Positions 32,732-42,319 of a stretch of 53,846 nt of DNA are shown piece by piece. Source of the DNA: Anaerolineales bacterium UBA3001 (GTDB taxonomy: Bacteria; Chloroflexota; Anaerolineae; Anaerolineales; UBA11657); NCBI GenBank assembly GCA_002346435.1, contig DDZT01000064.1, positions 1 to 53,846 on the forward strand. The letters run 5' to 3'. The position numbers were made by a program, and so were the translations under genes. Position 1 is the stretch's first letter. The number at the start of each line of letters is the position of its first letter. The notes under the pieces were generated by a model. It ran no database searches. It was not told the origin of the DNA and saw only the letters and a list, made by a program, of their open reading frames with translations.

Positions 32732-35431
32732 TTACATAAACTTACGCAGGACAGTCTGCAATATACCACCATTACGATAATAATCCACTTCTACCGGAGT
32801 ATCTACACGCACCGTTACCACAAATTCCACTACTGACGCATCAGGTCTGACTGACCTAACAACAACTTCCTGCAAAGGCTGCAAATCATTAGACAAATCT
32901 ATGTCATAAGTTTCATTACCAGTAAGACCCAATGAACGCCATGTATCACCTTCGGCAAATTGCAATGGAATTACACCCATGCCCACCAAGTTGCTACGAT
33001 GTATTCGCTCAAAACTATTGGCAATCACGGCACGCACCCCTAGTAGCTGGGTGCCTTTAGCAGCCCAATCTCTGGATGATCCTGTACCATATTCTTTACC
33101 AGCTATAACCACTAATGGAATCGCTTTGGTTTTGTACAGTTCTGCAGCATCGAAAATTGTCATTGGATTAGATGCCCCACCTTTGTCATCAAAGCATACT
33201 GTGAATCCACCTTCAGTACCAGGTACCAATTCGTTCTTGAGACGTATATTGGCAAATGTGCCACGAGTCATCACTCTATCATTCCCTCGACGCGCACCAT
33301 AACTGTTGAAATCCTCTGGTACCACTCCATGTTCCATAAGATACTGTCCTGCAGGAGATTCTTCAGAAAACTTACCAGCAGGAGATATATGGTCAGTAGT
33401 TATTGTGTCCCCTAGCAATGCTAATACACGCGCGCCGCTAATCGGATATATTTCGGGAACAGAAGATGAAACACTTTCGAAAAATGGAGGCTCCTTAATA
33501 TAGTTTGAGTCAGCATCCCATTGATATAAATGATCTGCTGAACCTGCAATCTGATTCCAGGCATCATTCCCATCGAATACATTGCTGTATTTCTCCAAAT
33601 AATGCTCAGTCTTTACTGAGCTACTAATAGCATTTGCTATCTCAAACTGAGTAGGCCATATGTCGCGTAGAAACACTGGTTGATCATCATGCCCAACACC
33701 CAAGGGCTCAGAATACAAATCAACATCGACTGTACCTGCCAACGCATAAGCAACAACAAGAGGTGGAGAAGCCAGATAATTAGCTTTTACATGTGAATGT
33801 ATTCGACCTTCAAAATTTCTATTCCCAGAAAGAACAGAAGCAGCCACCAATTCGCTACCATCAATGACCTGACTAATAGCCGGATCGAGTGGACCACTAT
33901 TACCTATACATGTAGTGCAACCATATCCAACGGTATGAAAGCCAAGCTGCTCTAAATATCCTGTTAATCCAGCCACATTTAAATATTCAGTGACTACACG
34001 CGATCCGGGAGCAAGAGTAGTTTTCACATGCTCCTTTACTGACAATCCCTTTTCAACTGCCTTTTTGGCCAATATCCCAGCACCCAACATAACACTTGGA
34101 TTAGAAGTATTTGTACAAGAGGTAATTGCAGCAATCACTACAGATCCGTGGTCTATGTCAATATCCCTTGCAACCGTTGGTTTGCTGATGTCGTCATCAT
34201 CTAGACCAAATCCACCCGTATCCACCGAAGAATACAACGAATGTCTAAATTTGGACTTCATATCCTTAAGTAAAATGCGGTCTTGCGGACGTTTCGGACC
34301 AGCCATACTTGGCTGTACAGTGCTTATATCCAATTCTAACAAGGTGCTAAATTGTGGATCCGGAGCATCATCAGTACGAAAAAGATTCTGCTCCTTGCAA
34401 TAACGCTCTACCAAATCGGCATCACGCCCTGTGCGGGTCAAAAAATCGAGAGTCTCAGCATCTACTGGAAAATATCCCATTGTTGCCCCATATTCAGGAG
34501 CCATATTTGCTATAGTTGCCCTATCCGGCAAGCTCATGCTATCAAGTCCTGGACCAAAAAATTCCACAAATTTTCCAACAACACCCTCTGCACGCAATTG
34601 CTCTACAATTGTCAAAGCTAGATCAGTAGCAGTAGAACCTTCGGGTAACACCCCATTTAACTTATACCCAACCACCTCCGGTGCAATCATATAAATCGGC
34701 TGACCAAGCATAACTGCCTCAGCTTCAATACCGCCTACACCCCATCCAAGCACACCAAGTCCATTAATCATGGTCGTATGCGAATCGGTACCAACTAAAC
34801 TATCTGGATATATAACCAACTCATTATCTACCTCAGATGCTACTACAACACTGGCCAAATACTCCAAATTCACTTGATGGATTATCCCAGTAGCTGGCGG
34901 TACCACACGTAAATTATCAAATGCATTGCTAGCCCAGGCCAAACATGCATAACGTTCACCATTACGCTTAAATTCCATCTCAGCATTACGTGTCAACGCT
35001 AAGCCATTACCAAAATAATCCACCTGAACTGAATGATCAATAACTATATCGACAGGAACCATAGGATTGATTTTATTGGGATCAATTCCATGACGATCGA
35101 GTGCGGACCTCAAAGCTGCCAAATCCACTACACTTGGCACTGCAGTAAAATCCTGCATAACTACCCTGCCTGGCTTGAACGGAATCTCTGACAATTCACC
35201 GGCATCATTACCCCATCTTGCAAGTGATTGCACATCATTAGCAGTCACAGAGAAACCATCTTCTGTGCGTAAAAGGGCCTCGAGCAAAACCCTTATAGAA
35301 TATGGCAATTCAGATATATTGCAGATTCCTTGCTTTTCAAGCGCATCAAGTCTATACAAGTTTGCACTACCTGTCTTGGTTTTTATCTCACTCCTTGAAC
35401 CAAAAGAGTCAGGATTTTTATATGTTTTCAT
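32732..35431 (-). CDS. acnA: Aconitate hydratase A
   Basis: An 899-aa monomeric aconitase of the AcnA/IRP1 type, interconverting citrate and isocitrate in the TCA cycle. The [4Fe-4S] ligands are Cys in [17 protein letters not shown] and the Cys pair in [32 protein letters not shown] is in domain 1 and [20 protein letters not shown] is in the swivelling domain 4. Length is normal. Unusually, it starts 2 nt after the rmlB stop, at the end of the polysaccharide operon, with no Shine-Dalgarno of its own visible. Confidence 0.97.
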   Translation of the reverse strand: MKTYKNPDSFGSRSEIKTKTGSANLYRLDALEKQGICNISELPYSIRVLLEALLRTEDGFSVTANDVQSLARWGNDAGELSEIPFKPGRVVMQDFTAVPSVVDLAALRSALDRHGIDPNKINPMVPVDIVIDHSVQVDYFGNGLALTRNAEMEFKRNGERYACLAWASNAFDNLRVVPPATGIIHQVNLEYLASVVVASEVDNELVIYPDSLVGTDSHTTMINGLGVLGWGVGGIEAEAVMLGQPIYMIAPEVVGYKLNGVLPEGSTATDLALTIVEQLRAEGVVGKFVEFFGPGLDSMSLPDRATIANMAPEYGATMGYFPVDAETLDFLTRTGRDADLVERYCKEQNLFRTDDAPDPQFSTLLELDISTVQPSMAGPKRPQDRILLKDMKSKFRHSLYSSVDTGGFGLDDDDISKPTVARDIDIDHGSVVIAAITSCTNTSNPSVMLGAGILAKKAVEKGLSVKEHVKTTLAPGSRVVTEYLNVAGLTGYLEQLGFHTVGYGCTTCIGNSGPLDPAISQVIDGSELVAASVLSGNRNFEGRIHSHVKANYLASPPLVVAYALAGTVDVDLYSEPLGVGHDDQPVFLRDIWPTQFEIANAISSSVKTEHYLEKYSNVFDGNDAWNQIAGSADHLYQWDADSNYIKEPPFFESVSSSVPEIYPISGARVLALLGDTITTDHISPAGKFSEESPAGQYLMEHGVVPEDFNSYGARRGNDRVMTRGTFANIRLKNELVPGTEGGFTVCFDDKGGASNPMTIFDAAELYKTKAIPLVVIAGKEYGTGSSRDWAAKGTQLLGVRAVIANSFERIHRSNLVGMGVIPLQFAEGDTWRSLGLTGNETYDIDLSNDLQPLQEVVVRSVRPDASVVEFVVTVRVDTPVEVDYYRNGGILQTVLRKFM

Positions 35432-35433
35432 AG

Positions 35434-36456
35434 CTATAGACGTGATTGCAAGCGATTACCATATTGCTTCAGGTAATATTCCTTGAATTCTCCATCCTTA
35501 ATAGGTCTCCACCACCTTTCATTATCCTGATACCATTTAACAGTAGATTCCAAAGCTTCTTCAAATGTTTTAGATGGACTCCAACCTAATGACATCAACA
35601 GACTTGAGTCAAGTGCATATCTTTGATCATGTCCTGGACGATCCTCAACTGATACAATAAGGTCACGGGACTTATCCACATATTTTAGGATTAATTCCGT
35701 CACTTCGATATTTGTTCGTTCGTTACCTCCGCCCAAGTTATATACACCACCAGGTGCACCCTGATGCAATGCCACATCAATCCCAGAACAGTGGTCTGTG
35801 ACATAAAGCCAGTCACGCACCTGCAATCCATCGCCATAGAGTGGTAACGATTCGTTATCAATCGCATTAGTAATAAACAATGGTGCAATTTTTTCAGGAT
35901 ATTGATATGGACCAAATGTATTGCTACCTCGAGTCACCACAGTATTGAGACCATACGTCTCATGATAAGCACGTACAAGTAATTCAGCACCAGCTTTGCT
36001 AGCAGCATAAGGACTGTTGGGCTCAAACACATCTCCTTCTTTAAATCTACCTTCTACAATACTTCCGTACACCTCATCGGTACTAACTTGATGCAAACGT
36101 TCCAATTTATGATCCCGAGCTGCATCAAGCAAAACATGAGTTCCTACTATATCTGTCTGGATAAATGCATCAGGCGACAATATTGATCTATCCACATGAC
36201 TCTCTGCAGCGAAGTTTACAATGGTATCAATCTGGTGGGTAATAACAACCTCATTAACTGTTTCACGGTCAGCAATATCACCATTCACAAAAACATAACG
36301 CGGATTATCCTGCACCTCGCTTAGGTTATCTAAGTTACCTGCATAGGTAAGTTTGTCAAATACAAATAGATTATAGGACGAATATTTGTCCAGAATGTAA
36401 TGCACAAAATTGGAGCCTATGAAGCCTGCCCCGCCAGTCACTAGTATATTTTTCAC
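35434..36456 (-). CDS. rmlB: dTDP-glucose 4,6-dehydratase
   Basis: A 340-aa extended SDR. The NAD loop is [11 protein letters not shown] (6-16); [14 protein letters not shown] and [16 protein letters not shown] (Tyr-x3-Lys) are typical of RmlB, as is [20 protein letters not shown]. It converts dTDP-glucose to dTDP-4-keto-6-deoxyglucose, the second step of dTDP-L-rhamnose synthesis. Its start overlaps the rmlA stop by 4 nt, and acnA follows after 2 nt. Length is normal (about 330-360). Confidence 0.95.
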   Translation of the reverse strand: MKNILVTGGAGFIGSNFVHYILDKYSSYNLFVFDKLTYAGNLDNLSEVQDNPRYVFVNGDIADRETVNEVVITHQIDTIVNFAAESHVDRSILSPDAFIQTDIVGTHVLLDAARDHKLERLHQVSTDEVYGSIVEGRFKEGDVFEPNSPYAASKAGAELLVRAYHETYGLNTVVTRGSNTFGPYQYPEKIAPLFITNAIDNESLPLYGDGLQVRDWLYVTDHCSGIDVALHQGAPGGVYNLGGGNERTNIEVTELILKYVDKSRDLIVSVEDRPGHDQRYALDSSLLMSLGWSPSKTFEEALESTVKWYQDNERWWRPIKDGEFKEYYLKQYGNRLQSRL

Positions 36457-37526
36457 GGCATCCAGAAGTTGCTGTAATCACCTAAATTCATCTTAATGGC
36501 CTTTGGTAGCCTAGTGGTGTGTCCTACTATAGCATTTCTACCTATCATACTATCTACTACTCGCATGGAGATACCTGAAATCTGTGACTTTTCCAACATA
36601 ATTGAATGCTCAATTTCGCAATTTTTGAGCACACAATCATGGTAGATAGAAGTATAGGGACCAACATAAGCATTCTCTATAACAGTATTATCTCCAATTA
36701 TGCTAGGGCCGCGAATAGTGCTGTTAATTATTCGTGCGCCAGGTTGCAGGGTCACTCGTCGACCAACTTCGGATGCAGAATCTACATCTGAAACTTCCGA
36801 TACTTCGTGCACCATCTCATCTAGTACATGATCATTAGCACTTAGCATATCTAAGGGCTTACCAGTATCAATCCACCACCCAGTATGTATATACGGATGA
36901 ACTGTATGACCATTAGTCAACAACCATTGAATTGCATCAGTAATTTCCAATTCGCCTCTATTAGATGGCTTGATATTTTTAACCGCTTCAAAAATGCTGG
37001 AATCGAACATATAAATACCTACCAAGGCCAAGTTAGATGGAGGATTTTCAGGCTTTTCAATAAGCCTTTTTATGTCCCCATCATCATCAAGCTCAGCCAC
37101 TCCAAAATGCTGAGGGTCCGGAACCTGTGTAAGTACTATCTGACTATCCCATTGTGAATGAGCAAACTGTTCAATAAGAGTACTAATACCACCTTGGATA
37201 ACATTATCACCTAAAAACATGACAAACCGATCTTTACCAATAAAATCTTCTGAGATTTTTACCGCATGTGCCAAACCGGCAGGATTGTCTTGAGGTATAA
37301 AAGTAACATTAACACCCCATAAACCCCCATCTCCTACTGCAGCTTCAATCTCAGTCCCTGTGTCACCAGTCACCACACCAATTTCTGTAATACCTGCATC
37401 TCTGATAGCTCTAATAACACGAAAAAGAACCGGTTCGTTGGCTACAGGAATAAGTTGCTTTGCGCGTGTATAAGTTAGCGGATAAAGGCGAGTACCTTTG
37501 CCTCCAGAGAGGATCAGTCCTTTCAT
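36453..37526 (-). CDS. rmlA: Glucose-1-phosphate thymidylyltransferase, long form
   Basis: A 357-aa nucleotidyltransferase. GLILSGGKGTRLYPLTYTRA carries the signature loop, followed by KQLIPVANEPVLF, and MFLGDNVIQGG holds the metal Asp. The C-terminal 100 residues form a left-handed beta-helix (repeats such as ARIINSTIRGPSIIGDNTVI), typical of the long RmlA form (about 350 aa, as in streptomycete StrD), which lacks the allosteric region of the short form. It makes dTDP-glucose. Coupled by 4-nt overlaps to cpsD upstream and rmlB downstream. Confidence 0.93.
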   Translation of the reverse strand: MKGLILSGGKGTRLYPLTYTRAKQLIPVANEPVLFRVIRAIRDAGITEIGVVTGDTGTEIEAAVGDGGLWGVNVTFIPQDNPAGLAHAVKISEDFIGKDRFVMFLGDNVIQGGISTLIEQFAHSQWDSQIVLTQVPDPQHFGVAELDDDGDIKRLIEKPENPPSNLALVGIYMFDSSIFEAVKNIKPSNRGELEITDAIQWLLTNGHTVHPYIHTGWWIDTGKPLDMLSANDHVLDEMVHEVSEVSDVDSASEVGRRVTLQPGARIINSTIRGPSIIGDNTVIENAYVGPYTSIYHDCVLKNCEIEHSIMLEKSQISGISMRVVDSMIGRNAIVGHTTRLPKAIKMNLGDYSNFWMP

Positions 37527-38179
37527 AAATATGATTTCATACTTGAGTCTACTGGTGCATTGTTCAATACCGCACCAACTATTCGTGCACCTACTTGGTC
37601 AAGCATCTCACAAGCACGTTCCGCATGTGCTCGCCGACTGACACCTGCACTTAATACTAGCAAAACCCCGTCAGTATATATTGACAACAATGCCGCATCT
37701 GTAACCGGCAAAACAGGTGCAGAGTCAAGCAAAACAAATTCTGCCTTTTGCCTAAAACCCGCCACCAAGTTTTCCATAGCAGTTGAGCCCAACAAATCTG
37801 CTGGATTGTCAGGTCTGGGGCCTGCAGCAACAACTGAAAGATGGTCTACTCCAACATCGTTAGCACTCAGTTCATCACCTGCCATCAATACATTGCTAAT
37901 TCCATGTTCGTTTGATATACCCCAAATTTCATGTTGCATAGGATGACGCAAATCACAATCAACGAGCAACGTATCACGACCACTTTGAGCTAAAGTAACA
38001 GCCAAGTTTGCCGCTACCTTCGATTTACCTTCACCATCTTGCTCTGGTGAAGAAGAAGCAATCAACAAAACACGTTGTCTTGCATCTCCATCAGAAAACA
38101 TAATGTTGGTACGTAGTGCACGATAAGCTTCAGAAGTACTTGTAGCCGTACCAGAGAGTGTAATAAGTTTCTTATTCAT
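37523..38179 (-). CDS. BY-kinase-like ATPase of polysaccharide synthesis (CpsD/CapB)
   Basis: A 218-aa P-loop protein of the MinD-like tyrosine-kinase family. Walker A lies in SSSPEQDGEGKSKVAANLA (Lys52), where Ser53 is followed by Lys54 instead of the usual Thr/Ser; Walker A' is LLVDCDLRHP (71-80) and Walker B FVLLDSAPVLP. EAYRALRTNIMF near the N-terminus matches the oligomerisation motif. The C-terminus (NAPVDSSMKSYL) has one Tyr and no tyrosine cluster, so autophosphorylation may be absent. It follows wzz after 3 nt, the split arrangement of Gram-positives. Confidence 0.88.
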   Translation of the reverse strand: MNKKLITLSGTATSTSEAYRALRTNIMFSDGDARQRVLLIASSSPEQDGEGKSKVAANLAVTLAQSGRDTLLVDCDLRHPMQHEIWGISNEHGISNVLMAGDELSANDVGVDHLSVVAAGPRPDNPADLLGSTAMENLVAGFRQKAEFVLLDSAPVLPVTDAALLSIYTDGVLLVLSAGVSRRAHAERACEMLDQVGARIVGAVLNNAPVDSSMKSYL

Positions 38180-38182
38180 AAG

Positions 38183-38860
38183 TCACTTCCCGTTATGTCT
38201 AACATGTCTACTGTCATTAGGTATAGATCCAATCACTGATACAGGTAGAAAACTTTCAATATCATTGCGTGATCTGATAATACCTGATTCCAAATTTTCC
38301 ATGACAAGCACAACAATTGCGCCAACAACAAATCCTAGAATCATTCCAGCGGAAGCATTGATAATTCTACGTGGACGTTCCAAAATATAGCGAGGACTAT
38401 CCAGTATTATTGCTGTCACACGATCCTCACGACGCTGTTTTTGATTTTCGTCGTTACGCCACTGCACCAAAAGTTCAGCCCAAGAAAGTGCTATATCATT
38501 TGCCAACTGTCCATTCTCGTTTTCTACTTCAATTCTAATAAGGAAACGCTGTGGTTCAGCAGCTATATATACGTCCCTACGCAATGTTTCTGGAAGAGTA
38601 TCTAATTGCAGCGTTTCAATCACTTGCGATGCACTAGTATCAGTGTCCAAGAATGCAACATACGAATCAAGCAACAATTTCGCACTCTGTGTAAGCCCAA
38701 AATCAGTCCTAGCAGGCTGAACTAATACATTTACGCTTGATTGATATACAGGAGTCATTATTAAACTGAAAAACAATGCAGAGCCTGCAGTAAGCAATAC
38801 CGAAATGATTAACACCCATATACGCCTTTTAAAAATAAAAAAGTATTCAACAAGTGCCAT
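38183..38860 (-). CDS. Wzz-type chain-length determinant
   Basis: A 225-aa membrane protein with an N-terminal helix (about 14-34), an external segment (35-160) and a second helix (about 168-190), then a short cytoplasmic tail ending in VIGSIPND. MALVEYFFIFKRRIWVLIIS and YQSSVNVLVQPA are typical of the Wzz/CapA superfamily, which sets polysaccharide chain length and activates the cognate CpsD kinase. Adjacent to cpsD (3 nt). A second Wzz-like gene lies upstream after 115 nt. Confidence 0.88.
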   Translation of the reverse strand: MALVEYFFIFKRRIWVLIISVLLTAGSALFFSLIMTPVYQSSVNVLVQPARTDFGLTQSAKLLLDSYVAFLDTDTSASQVIETLQLDTLPETLRRDVYIAAEPQRFLIRIEVENENGQLANDIALSWAELLVQWRNDENQKQRREDRVTAIILDSPRYILERPRRIINASAGMILGFVVGAIVVLVMENLESGIIRSRNDIESFLPVSVIGSIPNDSRHVRHNGK

Positions 38861-38975
38861 TATAATCAGCCTTTATAAGCTTGAACATAAATATGCAATA
38901 TAGTCAAAAATACCATGAAGCTTACGGAATAAATCACTCGCAGGCATTCATTGTACCACAGGCGCATGGATATAC

Positions 38976-39662
38976 TCACTGATGTGTGTTCTCCATGATT
39001 ACTTGAATGCCCAACATCTCAACATCTGATCTATTACGAATATATGGATCAAAAAAATGTCCGCACAATACTAGCAACAAGCCTAGAACAATACCAGTAG
39101 TAATGCGTACAAAGATTTCCAAATACTGGGTAATTCCAGGAGAAGCTAGTGTGACTATTGGCTCATCCAATGGTACTACAGTAGCATTACGTCCACCCAA
39201 CTGTGGAAAAACATTTTTATTTTTTTCTTGCATAACTTTAATTGCAGCGTTTGCAATTTTTGAAGTATGATCGGGATCTATGGAATTCACATAAATCACA
39301 ACCTCACTGCGCACATAATCACTACTGAGAGAATTCTGTATTCTGCTAGCTGATATATACGTATTATCACTTTCAAGCTGTTTACTTACTGCAGTCGCAA
39401 ACGCTCCAGTAACAGACCAATCGGAGAGACCACTCACCAAATATTCTGAGCTCAGCCATGAGTAGTAAGTCGTATCAAATTGGGTAATGTTAGTGGCCAT
39501 ATTTTCATCCGGAGTAAGCGCAGCAGAAAGGTGTACAGTAGTCACATATCTGTCAGATGGTGCCTCATAGAAAATTAAACCAACAATGGTTATCATCATA
39601 GTTGGAACCACCAACAAAATCCACCATCGTCTAATTATGGTTACAAATTCACCCAATCTCAT
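38976..39662 (-). CDS. Second Wzz-like protein
   Basis: A 228-aa protein with an N-terminal helix (about 13-31) and a C-terminal helix (about 187-206), flanking a large external domain. The start MRLGEFVTIIRRWWILLVVP resembles Wzz, but the rest is only weakly similar to the other Wzz here and I see no kinase-contact tail. It is the first gene after the promoter at 39770-39798, so it probably heads the wzz-cpsD-rmlA-rmlB-acnA unit. The 115-bp gap to the next gene shows no hairpin that I can support. Confidence 0.75.
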   Translation of the reverse strand: MRLGEFVTIIRRWWILLVVPTMMITIVGLIFYEAPSDRYVTTVHLSAALTPDENMATNITQFDTTYYSWLSSEYLVSGLSDWSVTGAFATAVSKQLESDNTYISASRIQNSLSSDYVRSEVVIYVNSIDPDHTSKIANAAIKVMQEKNKNVFPQLGGRNATVVPLDEPIVTLASPGITQYLEIFVRITTGIVLGLLLVLCGHFFDPYIRNRSDVEMLGIQVIMENTHQ

Positions 39663-39745
39663 GTAATTTACCTAAAACATATATATCTGCTAGATTCAAA
39701 GCAATACCTATTACAATTATCGCTCATATATTACTATATTCCAAT

Positions 39746-39813
39746 ATTGTATGAAACTTTCATACAATGTATTAATAGCTCCAAACAACACGTGTCAAAC
39801 CAAAATATTTGGT
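39746..39813 (-). promoter_or_regulatory. Promoter flanked by two dyads, upstream of the wzz operon
   Basis: On the minus strand, a perfect TTGACA (39798-39793) is 17 nt from TTAATA (39775-39770). Directly downstream is a 23-bp perfect dyad with 11-bp arms, ATTGTATGAAA (39746-39756) and TTTCATACAAT (39758-39768), placed where transcription should begin, as repressor operators often are. Directly upstream of the -35 is a second dyad, ACCAAA/TTTGGT (39799-39813). The nearest downstream start is 39662, leaving an 80-90 nt leader. Confidence 0.6.
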
Positions 39814-39827
39814 CACAATTACATCTT

Positions 39828-40910
39828 TTAATTCATAGTTGTCGCAACAAACTCCCTAATCTTCTGTTCGAAAACCGACTGATCGAACTTAAGGGCAAAT
39901 TGTCTAATTGACGAATAATTAAACTTGCAGTTCCCAAAACGCTCTATTCCGTCCATGAATGCATCAACTGTTTGATGTGAAATCAAATTACCTGTTTCTC
40001 CCTCTCGAACATAATCTAGAGCACCACCTCCCGCAAAAGCAATCACTGGTCTACCAGAAGCCATAGCTTGCAAAGGTGTTATACCAAAATCTTCTAAACC
40101 TGGAAATAGCAGGGCTTTACAACCCGACATCAAGTCAGGCAAGTCTGCATCCGAGACACGTCCTAGAAATTCAACATTGTCACCGGCTAGAGTCTGCAAA
40201 CGATCCCGATCACGTCCTTCTCCAGCAATTTTTAGTGGCACTCCTAATTTAGTACATGCCTCTATTGCTAGATCGATACGTTTATATGGTATCAATCGTG
40301 ATACCACGAGAAAATACGATCCTTGTCCCTCGGAAAGCACAAAACGATTGGTATCTACTGGAGGATAGATGATCACTGATTTGCGCTCATAAATACGCGA
40401 TATGCGCTTTTGAACTTCAGTTGATATGGCTATGAAATAATCCACTCCATCCGCTGCTTTTCTGTCCCACTTCTGCATCAACTTAACAAACGGTTTTAAG
40501 AGCAGTGGCATCAACGGATGAAATTTCTCTTGCTCTAGATAAGACTCAAGGTCCCATATATACCTAGTCGGAGTAAGACAATAACAGATATGTGTTGTAT
40601 CTGCAGAAGCTCTTACACCATGACAAAAACCACTTTTGTTTGACAACACTAAATCGTAACCAGAAAAATCAAACTGATTGAACACAAACGGGTATACAAA
40701 TAGATAAAGTTGATGTTTGACATGAATTTTGGGTAATTTATTAGCCCACGAGACATGGATATCCATTTCAAGAAACTCTGGGCCAACTTGTTTCGGTGCA
40801 TAAATGCTTGTGTAAATTGGTGTCGAAGGGAAAATGTCATTCAGGACATTTAGCACATCTTCTGCTCCTCCCATCTGGTTCAACCAATCATGCACCATTG
40901 CTATTCTCAT
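39828..40910 (-). CDS. Family 4 glycosyltransferase
   Basis: A 360-aa GT-B enzyme. MRIAMVHDWLNQMGGAEDVL is the N-terminal loop typical of this mannosyl/rhamnosyltransferase group; YFLVVSRLIPYKRIDLAIEA begins the C-terminal domain; GLEDFGITPLQAMASGRPVI is the donor-binding region. The usual E-x7-E pair is E-x7-Q here (second Glu replaced by Gln). DTHICYCLTPTRYIWDLESY is also typical. It probably adds a sugar to the surface polysaccharide. It ends just before the promoter for the wzz unit. Confidence 0.88.
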   Translation of the reverse strand: MRIAMVHDWLNQMGGAEDVLNVLNDIFPSTPIYTSIYAPKQVGPEFLEMDIHVSWANKLPKIHVKHQLYLFVYPFVFNQFDFSGYDLVLSNKSGFCHGVRASADTTHICYCLTPTRYIWDLESYLEQEKFHPLMPLLLKPFVKLMQKWDRKAADGVDYFIAISTEVQKRISRIYERKSVIIYPPVDTNRFVLSEGQGSYFLVVSRLIPYKRIDLAIEACTKLGVPLKIAGEGRDRDRLQTLAGDNVEFLGRVSDADLPDLMSGCKALLFPGLEDFGITPLQAMASGRPVIAFAGGGALDYVREGETGNLISHQTVDAFMDGIERFGNCKFNYSSIRQFALKFDQSVFEQKIREFVATTMN

Positions 40911-40934
40911 AATTGTTTGACCAAGATAGGCATC

Positions 40935-41597
40935 TTATACTTCTAACAAAGAAGCAATGGGCTTAAATGTGTGTCGATGTACTGGCGTTGGCCTTAATTG
41001 GGTTAACATATCATGATGCATATTAGTACCATAGCCTTTATGACGCTCAAAACCATAACCTGGATATTCTCTTGCGAGCGCAACCATCATTCGATCTCGG
41101 TGAACTTTTGCCAGAATCGATGCTGCAGCAATTGACAATGAAATAGAATCGCCAAAATTCATTGCTTTTTGGGGAATATCAAGCTCATTATTCAAATCAA
41201 CAGCATCAATCAACAATTGGTCTGGCTGCGAACTTAGTGCAGTAACAGCCCGAAACATAGCTATACGAGTTGCATTGACTATCCCATGCTCATCAACTTC
41301 TTCTGGATTCGAAATCCCCAAACCAGAGAATAAAGCTATATCAAGAATTAATCTTGACATCTTATACCTGATGCTAGGAGACAAACATTTTGAATCCCTA
41401 ACATCTTTAAGTTTCCTGTTTAGAAACCGAGGTCTAATAGGAAAAACTACTGCAGCTGCAACCACAGGGCCTGCCCAAGCTCCACGACCCACCTCATCTA
41501 TGCCAGCGACAATTTTATATCCAGAATTCCAGCATCGATTTTCCAGTCTTAAGTGTGGTCGTTTTGGCAAATTGCCTTGTCTAAATTTTACGTTCAT
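40935..41597 (-). CDS. rnhB: Ribonuclease HII
   Basis: A 220-aa RNase HII from the ATG at 41597; the frame opens at 41663 but runs inside the upstream GT2. Catalytic residues are Asp34-Glu35 in GIDEVGRGAWAGPVV, Asp131 in LLIDAVDL and Asp150 in FGDSISLSIAAASILAKVHR, completing the DEDD set. GAWAGP replaces the more common GPLAGP. It removes RNA primers and single ribonucleotides from DNA. It overlaps the GT2 upstream by 17 nt and sits among polysaccharide genes, where it has no obvious functional link. Confidence 0.93.
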   Translation of the reverse strand: MNVKFRQGNLPKRPHLRLENRCWNSGYKIVAGIDEVGRGAWAGPVVAAAVVFPIRPRFLNRKLKDVRDSKCLSPSIRYKMSRLILDIALFSGLGISNPEEVDEHGIVNATRIAMFRAVTALSSQPDQLLIDAVDLNNELDIPQKAMNFGDSISLSIAAASILAKVHRDRMMVALAREYPGYGFERHKGYGTNMHHDMLTQLRPTPVHRHTFKPIASLLEV

Positions 41598-42306
41598 ACC
41601 TTCCACTTTTCCAGTTTTTGCGTAAAACCAAAATATCGACCAACATGCGTAGAGAGTCCTCAAACATTCTAACTCTAGTTTCTTTGTGAAAATACCAATC
41701 CACAGGAACTTCTATAATTTTATATCCGCGCTTTCGAGCTATATACAACACTTCGACATCAAAACTCATTCCATCCAAGATCTGACTAGTGAATAAATCT
41801 ATAGCTGCATCTGCATGGAAACATTTGAAACCACATTGGGTATCTTCAAATCCAGGCAATACCATCAGTTTAACTAAGTTACTAAAAATACGACCTCGCA
41901 CATGCGTAAAAGCAGGTTCATGAAACCGAATCGAACCTGATACCTCGCGCGACCCCATAGCAATATCATAATTCGATGCTTCCGGGGGCAGAAACCTATC
42001 AATTTGCTCAATAGGCATTGACAGATCAGCATCACACATGAAACGATACTCTCCATTAGCAGCCAACATTCCAGTTCGAACAGCAATGCCTTTGCCACGT
42101 TCCGCTACTTTAATCAAATTTATGTGGTCATTGTCTAAAGAATAAGCTTCTACAACCTCGGCAGTATTATCCTCGCTGCCATTCTCAACTATAATAATTT
42201 CAAACTTGTATGTCTGTCCAGACATGTAATCATTTATTGAATCAAGAGTCGCTGGCAAACGTTTTGCCTCATTATGAGCAGGAATAATTATCGATAAATA
42301 AGTCAC
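41581..42306 (-). CDS. Family 2 glycosyltransferase (dolichyl-P-glucose synthase-like)
   Basis: A 241-aa GT-A enzyme. SIIIPAHNEAKRLPATLDSI begins the donor site, MCDADLSMP holds the D-x-D-type metal site, and GFKCFHADAAIDLF and VPVDWYFHKETRVRMFED are typical of the ALG5-like group that transfers glucose to polyprenyl phosphate. No membrane anchor is visible. It would prepare lipid-linked sugar for the membrane glycosyltransferases. The gene overlaps rnhB by 17 nt. Confidence 0.87.
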   Translation of the reverse strand: MTYLSIIIPAHNEAKRLPATLDSINDYMSGQTYKFEIIIVENGSEDNTAEVVEAYSLDNDHINLIKVAERGKGIAVRTGMLAANGEYRFMCDADLSMPIEQIDRFLPPEASNYDIAMGSREVSGSIRFHEPAFTHVRGRIFSNLVKLMVLPGFEDTQCGFKCFHADAAIDLFTSQILDGMSFDVEVLYIARKRGYKIIEVPVDWYFHKETRVRMFEDSLRMLVDILVLRKNWKSGRYERKI

Positions 42307-42319
42307 AATAATTCTAACT

